Assembly (NCBI RefSeq): GCF_008830225.1
Contig: NZ_WAIE01000002.1
Location: 1 to 64,000, forward strand
Source of the DNA: Pseudodesulfovibrio senegalensis
GTDB lineage: Bacteria; Desulfobacterota; Desulfovibrionia; Desulfovibrionales; Desulfovibrionaceae
DNA length: 64,000 nt
Direction: 5' to 3'
Both the position numbers and the translations under genes were made by a program. The notes beneath the pieces are model-generated. The model searched no databases and was not told the origin of the DNA. It was given only the letters and a program-made list of their open reading frames with translations. Positions 59,804 through 64,000 of this stretch are shown one piece after another. The first letter of the stretch is position 1. Each line of letters starts with the position of its first letter.

Positions 59804-61042
59804 TTATCCTTGGAAACGTTTGAACAGCACGCAGCCGTTGGTGCCGCCGAATCCGAAGGAGTTGCTCAAGGCATATTCGACCTGCTGCTTTCTGGGGCCG
59901 TTGGCGCAGTAGTCCAGATCGCAGTCCGGGTCGGGGTTTTCATAGTTGGCCGTGCCGGGGATCACGCCCTCGGCAATGGTCTTGGCCGCAAAAACGGCCT
60001 CGACGCCGCCGGCCGCACCCAGCAGATGGCCCAGCTGCGACTTGTTGGCGCAGATGGCGATATTTTTGGCATGGTCGCCGAAGATGTTCTTGATGGCGCG
60101 GGTTTCGCACATGTCGTTGAGCTTGGTGGACGTGCCGTGCGCATTGATGTGATCAACGTCTTCCAGCGTGACGCCGGATTCGCGCAGGGCGGCCCGCATG
60201 GCGAATTCCATGCCGCGTCCGTCTTCGGGCGGCGCAGCCATGTGATAGGCATCGCCGGAAGCCCCGGCGCCCACGATTTCACAAAGGATGTTGGCGCCGC
60301 GTTCCTGGGCGTGCTCGAGCGACTCAAGCAACAGCAGGCCGCATCCCTCGCCGATGATGAATCCGTCGCGTTCGGCGTCAAAGGGCCGGGAGGCGCGTTC
60401 GGGTTCGTCATTGCGCGTGGATAGGGCTTTCATGGCGTTGAATCCACCCACGGCCAGCGGGCTGATCGTGGATTCTGAACCGCCGCAGATCATGGCTGTG
60501 GCGCGGCCGAGCTTGATGTCCGAGTATGCGGCGTAAACGCCGTGCGTGCCTGAAGCACATGCCGTGGTGGGGCAGATGCAGGGCCCCATGGCGCCGGTGG
60601 CGATGGAGACCTGTCCTGCGGCCATGTTGGCGATGATGGTCGGAATGAAGAACGGGGATATTCTTCCCGGTCCCTTTTGGAGCATCTTGGAGTGAGTGTT
60701 TTCGATGCTCTCCAGTCCGCCCAGGCCCACGCCGAGTACACAACCCGTGGTGGCCTTTTCCTCTTCGGGGATGGTCCAGTTCGCGTCCGCAAGGAGCATC
60801 TTTGCACAGGAAACCGCATACTGCGTGAATTTTTCCATGCGCTTGGCCTGCTTTTTCTCGATGTGCAGGCACGGGTCGAAATCCTTGACCTCGGCGGCAA
60901 TGTGGGTCTTGAATTCCGAGGGATCGAAGCCCGTGATGCGTGCAATGCCGGATTTTCCGGCCAGCAGGTTTTTCCAGCTGGACTCCACATCGTTGCCGAG
61001 AGGGGTTACGGCCGCAACACTGGTGACGACAACCCTGTTCAT
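59804..61042 (-). CDS. fabF: beta-ketoacyl-ACP synthase II
   Basis: The protein has 412 residues. It elongates acyl-ACP by condensing malonyl-ACP. Active-site Cys lies in [16 protein letters not shown], and the His pair in [14 protein letters not shown] and [17 protein letters not shown]. Late Gly-rich motif [11 protein letters not shown] is intact. It follows acpP across an intergenic hairpin. The normal T-K-S-x-x-G-H motif reads N-K-S here, a common variant. Confidence 0.97.
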   Translation of the reverse strand: MNRVVVTSVAAVTPLGNDVESSWKNLLAGKSGIARITGFDPSEFKTHIAAEVKDFDPCLHIEKKQAKRMEKFTQYAVSCAKMLLADANWTIPEEEKATTGCVLGVGLGGLESIENTHSKMLQKGPGRISPFFIPTIIANMAAGQVSIATGAMGPCICPTTACASGTHGVYAAYSDIKLGRATAMICGGSESTISPLAVGGFNAMKALSTRNDEPERASRPFDAERDGFIIGEGCGLLLLESLEHAQERGANILCEIVGAGASGDAYHMAAPPEDGRGMEFAMRAALRESGVTLEDVDHINAHGTSTKLNDMCETRAIKNIFGDHAKNIAICANKSQLGHLLGAAGGVEAVFAAKTIAEGVIPGTANYENPDPDCDLDYCANGPRKQQVEYALSNSFGFGGTNGCVLFKRFQG

Positions 61043-61082
61043 ATCCTGTCTCTCGCTTGTTGGTGGGTTATCAATAACAAAC

Positions 61083-61119
61083 GAGCGTCTTACTCCCCGG
61101 AAGGGGCCATAAGACGCTC
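61083..61119 (-). terminator. hairpin between acpP and fabF, possible attenuator
   Basis: GAGCGTCTTA and TAAGACGCTC pair (10 bp), with an inner CCCC/GGGG stem. On the minus strand it is followed by GTTTGTTATT, a weak T-rich tract. Partial termination here would keep acpP mRNA above fabF mRNA. Confidence 0.5.
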
Positions 61120-61151
61120 CTTTATCATCGTGCTTTCAATGGCGCGGTCGG

Positions 61152-61385
61152 CTATTTGGTCTTCTCAATGTAGCCGATGGCATCCTTGACCTTGAGGATC
61201 TTCTGGGCCACTTCGTCGTCGATTTCAACGTCGAACTCTTCTTCCATGGCCATGATCAGTTCGGTAAGGTCCAGAGAATCCGCACCCAGGTCTTCGACAA
61301 AGGCAGCGTCTTCAACGACTTCGTCGGCGCTCACGCCGAGCTGGTCTACGATAATGTCTTTAACTTTGTTTGCAACGTCGGACAT
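61152..61385 (-). CDS. acpP: acyl carrier protein
   Basis: The protein has 77 residues, strongly acidic. The phosphopantetheine attachment Ser is in [18 protein letters not shown]. It carries growing acyl chains for FabH, FabG, FabF and PlsX. It sits between fabG and fabF in the standard order. Confidence 0.98.
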   Translation of the reverse strand: MSDVANKVKDIIVDQLGVSADEVVEDAAFVEDLGADSLDLTELIMAMEEEFDVEIDDEVAQKILKVKDAIGYIEKTK

Positions 61386-61419
61386 TGTCCCCTCCAGTAT
61401 GCTGTTTTTAGTTGATGTC

Positions 61420-62163
61420 TTACATATACATGCCGCCGTTCACGGCCAGCACCTGGCCTGTGACGTACCCTGCGCCGGGTCCGGCGAGATAGGATACAGC
61501 AGCAGCGATGTCCTCGGCAAGGCCGAGGCGGTTCAACGGAATCTGTTCAAGCATGGCTTCCACGACCTTTTCGGGCAGGGACGCCGTCATTTCTGTCTGG
61601 ATGAAGCCGGGCGCGACCGCGTTGACGGTCACGTTCCGCGCTGCCAGTTCACGCGCGGTGGATTTGGTCAGGCCGATGAGTCCGGCCTTGGCCGCACAGT
61701 AGTTGGCCTGGCCCGCGTTGCCCATCTGTCCCACCACCGAGGTGATGTTGACGATGCGGCCGTCGCGTTGGCGGGACATGATCTTGGCGGCCTCGCGCTG
61801 GAACGCGAAACAGCCGGTCAGGTTGATGCGGATGACCGTATCCCAGTCTTCGTCCTTCATGCGCATGAGCAGGCCGTCGCGGGTGATGCCGGCATTGTTC
61901 ACCAGCGCGGCGAGATGTGCCTTGCCCTTGATCTCGTCCTTGAAGAAAGCGGCGATGGCGTCGCTGTCGCCGGAGTCGAGTTTGAAGGCGCGGGCAGTGC
62001 CGCCGTTTTCGCCAACGGCCGCCACGACCTTTTCGGCTTCTTCCGGACGGCTCACATAGGTGAACCAGACTTCAAGACCGTCCTGCGCGAGACGTTCGAC
62101 AATGGCGCGGCCGATGCCGCGGGAGCCGCCCGTCACCAGCGCGATGTTCGGAAGATCACTCAT
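61420..62163 (-). CDS. fabG: 3-oxoacyl-ACP reductase
   Basis: The protein has 247 residues, a short-chain dehydrogenase. Cofactor motif [32 protein letters not shown], the catalytic Ser in [10 protein letters not shown] and YxxxK in [11 protein letters not shown] are all present. It reduces 3-oxoacyl-ACP with NADPH in fatty-acid elongation. It lies 34 bp upstream of acpP. Confidence 0.97.
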   Translation of the reverse strand: MSDLPNIALVTGGSRGIGRAIVERLAQDGLEVWFTYVSRPEEAEKVVAAVGENGGTARAFKLDSGDSDAIAAFFKDEIKGKAHLAALVNNAGITRDGLLMRMKDEDWDTVIRINLTGCFAFQREAAKIMSRQRDGRIVNITSVVGQMGNAGQANYCAAKAGLIGLTKSTARELAARNVTVNAVAPGFIQTEMTASLPEKVVEAMLEQIPLNRLGLAEDIAAAVSYLAGPGAGYVTGQVLAVNGGMYM

Positions 62164-62266
62164 AGTTGTCGGTTTCCTCGTCTGTGGTTTGTTCTATCGA
62201 TGGAATCAGATATACCAAACCGGCCATGACTGCAAATCCACGGCAAATGATTGTTTGAAATCCGTG

Positions 62267-63250
62267 TTAATACTGCAACAGCGCCGACGCCCATGTGAAA
62301 CCGCCGCCGAATGCCGTAAGCATAACCAGATTCCCTTCTTTCAGGAAGCCGGTTTCGTCCGCCTCGGAAAGGGCAAGGGGCACGGACGCGGCAGAAGTGT
62401 TGCCGAATCGTTGCACATTGGAATAAACCTGCTCCGCGGGAATCTCGAATTTGCGGCCCACCGCGTCGATGATTCTCCAGTTGGCCTGGTGCGGAATGAG
62501 CACGTCCACGTCCTTGTTGGTCAGGTTGTTATCTTCCAGTATCTGGTTGCAGATGCCGGTCATGGAACGTACGGCGTGCTTGAAGATTTCGCGGCCCTGC
62601 ATCTGGATGAAATACTCGGGGCCCACGGTGTCGCCCAACTTGTAGGTGGCTGCGGAGCCGCCGCCGGAAACCGTGAGCAGGTTGGCCAGGGATCCGTCCG
62701 TGGACAGTTTCACGTCCAGCAGCTTCGGGCCTTCGCCACCCTGGGTCAGGATGGCCGCCCCGGCACCGTCGCCGAAAAGCACGCAGGTGGAGCGGTCTTC
62801 GAAGTTGGTCCTGTGGGTCAGCACTTCAACACCGATGACCAGAACCTTGGCTTCGGGGTGCAGTGCCAATATGGCGCGCGCGTTTTCCAGCCCGAAAATG
62901 AAGCCCGAGCAGGCCGCGCTGATGTCATAGGCCACACGGTGCTTGAGGCCGAGCTTTTCCTGAACCACGCAGGCACCGGAGGGAACCACGTGGTCCGCCG
63001 TGATGGTGCCCATGATGATGTGGGTCAGTTCCTCGGCTTCCATGCCCGCGTTTTTCAGGGCCATGCGGGCCGCGCCCACGGCCAGGTCGCTGTTGTACTC
63101 GCCTTCGGACACCACGTGGCGTTCCTTGATGCCCGTGCGGGTGGTTATCCATTCGTCCGAGGTGTCGACGATGGCTTCGAAGTCGGCGTTGGTCAGGATT
63201 TTCTCGGGTACATGGCGGCCGAGTCCGCGAATGACGATATCGTTGCTCAT
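62267..63250 (-). CDS. fabH: beta-ketoacyl-ACP synthase III
   Basis: The protein has 327 residues. It starts fatty-acid synthesis by condensing acetyl-CoA with malonyl-ACP. The active-site Cys is in YDISAACSGFIFGLENA, the His in VLIPHQANWRIIDAVGR and the Asn in the later QRFGNTSAASVPLAL. The length is standard. It lies 33 bp downstream of plsX. Confidence 0.97.
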   Translation of the reverse strand: MSNDIVIRGLGRHVPEKILTNADFEAIVDTSDEWITTRTGIKERHVVSEGEYNSDLAVGAARMALKNAGMEAEELTHIIMGTITADHVVPSGACVVQEKLGLKHRVAYDISAACSGFIFGLENARAILALHPEAKVLVIGVEVLTHRTNFEDRSTCVLFGDGAGAAILTQGGEGPKLLDVKLSTDGSLANLLTVSGGGSAATYKLGDTVGPEYFIQMQGREIFKHAVRSMTGICNQILEDNNLTNKDVDVLIPHQANWRIIDAVGRKFEIPAEQVYSNVQRFGNTSAASVPLALSEADETGFLKEGNLVMLTAFGGGFTWASALLQY

Positions 63251-63283
63251 GATTGGGGTGGGGTTTGAGTCGTCGTCGGGCGA

Positions 63284-64000
63284 TCAGGCTGCAGAGTTGT
63301 GTTCTCCGCTCCCGGCTCCGTTGGACAGGCTCTGGTGAGCATCCAGTCCGGCGGCGAGGTGTTCGTGGGCCTTGTTGGTCACGAAGGTCGCCGCCATGAG
63401 GATGGCGTTGGTCATGGCCTTGGGGTTGCTCTTGCCGTGACATACCACGGCCAGTCCCTTGAGACCAAGCAGGGGGGCGCCGCCATATTCGGCGTAATCC
63501 ACCACTTTCTTGAACCGCTTGAACGCGCGCATGGAGAGCATTGCGCCCAGCTTGGAAAGCAGGCTGCTCTTGAGTTCGCGTTTCATTATCTTGTTCATGG
63601 AGCCGGCGAGTCCTTCGGAAAGCTTCAGGGCGATGTTGCCCACAAAGCCGTCGCAGACCACCACGTCCACATCGCCGGTAAAGATGTCCCGGCCTTCCAC
63701 ATTGCCGATGAAGTTGAGGTCCGAACTGCGGAAGAGGTCGAACGAATCCTTGACCATGGCGTTGCCCTTGCCTTCCTCCTCTCCGATGGAAAGAAGGCCG
63801 ACCGTGGGTTTTTCCACGCCCAGAACATCGCGGGAAAGCACGTCGGCCATGAGGCCGAACTGCAGCAGGTGGCTGGGTTTGGAATCCACGTTGGCGCCCA
63901 CGTCAATGAGCACCACGGGGTTCTTTTCCGTGGGCATGACGCTGGCCAGAGCCGGACGCTGCACGCCTTTGATCCTGCCCAGCACGAACATGCCGCAGGC
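63284..64000 (-). CDS. plsX: phosphate acyltransferase PlsX, truncated at the window end
   Basis: The C-terminal 238 or so residues are present and the frame is open to the last base, so the N terminus is outside the window. The family pattern is clear: NPVVLIDVGANVDSKPSHLLQ, LLSIGEEEGKGNAMVKDSF, FIGNVEGRDIFTGDVDVVVC, GFVGNIALKLSEG and EYGGAPLLGLKGLAVVCHGKS. PlsX makes acyl phosphate from acyl-ACP for phospholipid synthesis. The C-terminal 30 residues are an extra tail. Confidence 0.95.
   Translation of the reverse strand, partial: ACGMFVLGRIKGVQRPALASVMPTEKNPVVLIDVGANVDSKPSHLLQFGLMADVLSRDVLGVEKPTVGLLSIGEEEGKGNAMVKDSFDLFRSSDLNFIGNVEGRDIFTGDVDVVVCDGFVGNIALKLSEGLAGSMNKIMKRELKSSLLSKLGAMLSMRAFKRFKKVVDYAEYGGAPLLGLKGLAVVCHGKSNPKAMTNAILMAATFVTNKAHEHLAAGLDAHQSLSNGAGSGEHNSAA

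Noticed and set aside
1-64000. CRISPR array, prophage or insertion sequence anywhere in the window
   Set aside because: No evenly spaced direct repeats of 25-40 bp, no transposase, integrase or phage structural genes, and no region with clearly different base composition except the short AT-rich island near 47.1 kb.

Overview
The window is a GC-rich bacterial chromosome segment that reads like a sulfate-reducing member of the Desulfovibrionaceae (Desulfovibrio or Pseudodesulfovibrio type). The reasons are an ArsR-methyltransferase fusion regulator of the SahR type placed before ahcY, the order plsX-fabH-fabG-acpP-fabF-glyA, a very large FAD/Fe-S D-2-hydroxyacid dehydrogenase-like protein, HypF for NiFe-hydrogenase maturation, a divergent MoeA, and paired-hairpin intergenic repeats. 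This is inference from gene content; no database search was possible. I see no insertion sequence, phage, integrase, CRISPR array or rRNA.

Layout. 1-640: minus-strand tRNA genes (Glu, Glu, Gln). 0.7-2.7 kb: a small unknown protein, a DciA-like replication protein and a tandem universal stress protein. 2.8-5.4 kb: sahR-ahcY with promoter, operator and terminator. 5.4-9.4 kb: EamA transporter, DJ-1/PfpI protein, ribbon-helix-helix protein, an unknown protein and moeA. 9.4-15.4 kb, minus: cbiR-like, cobU, DHH phosphoesterase, polA and a secreted glycan-binding-type protein, tightly packed. 15.7-19.4 kb, minus: an EndoQ-like/UvrD fusion and a GNAT. 19.6-23.8 kb: an RND pump pair. 23.9-26.5 kb: a self-contained small-ORF unit, a ComFB-like protein, an unknown protein and an orphan LivK-type binding protein. 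26.6-28.8 kb: M50 protease, trpS, SlyD-like isomerase. 28.9-37.2 kb: an eight-gene run that looks like a glycan or glycolipid assembly operon. 37.2-40.9 kb: response regulator, a ThiS/TtuB-like carrier with a TtuA-like tRNA thiolase, a glycosyltransferase and signal peptidase I. 40.8-47.0 kb, minus: FAD/Fe-S dehydrogenase, ruvX, mltG and a membrane-anchored Ppx/GppA-like protein. 47.0-47.3 kb: divergent promoters with TGTTTCGC-type repeats. 47.3-53.9 kb: class V aminotransferase, hypF, DUF362, modF-like ABC ATPase, cold-shock protein. 53.9-58.2 kb: a glycosyltransferase translationally coupled to lpxB, divergent from a Gfo/Idh oxidoreductase. 58.2-64.0 kb: repeats, then glyA and the fatty-acid operon up to a truncated plsX.

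Most genes are housekeeping or envelope functions. The least ordinary items are the EndoQ-UvrD fusion, the carrier/thiolase pair whose carrier ends in Ala-Gly instead of Gly-Gly, the CbiR-CobU pair in the polA operon, the glycan operon, the predicted periplasmic Ppx/GppA-like protein, the 69-codon transcription unit near 24.1 kb, and the divergent regulatory region near 47.1 kb.
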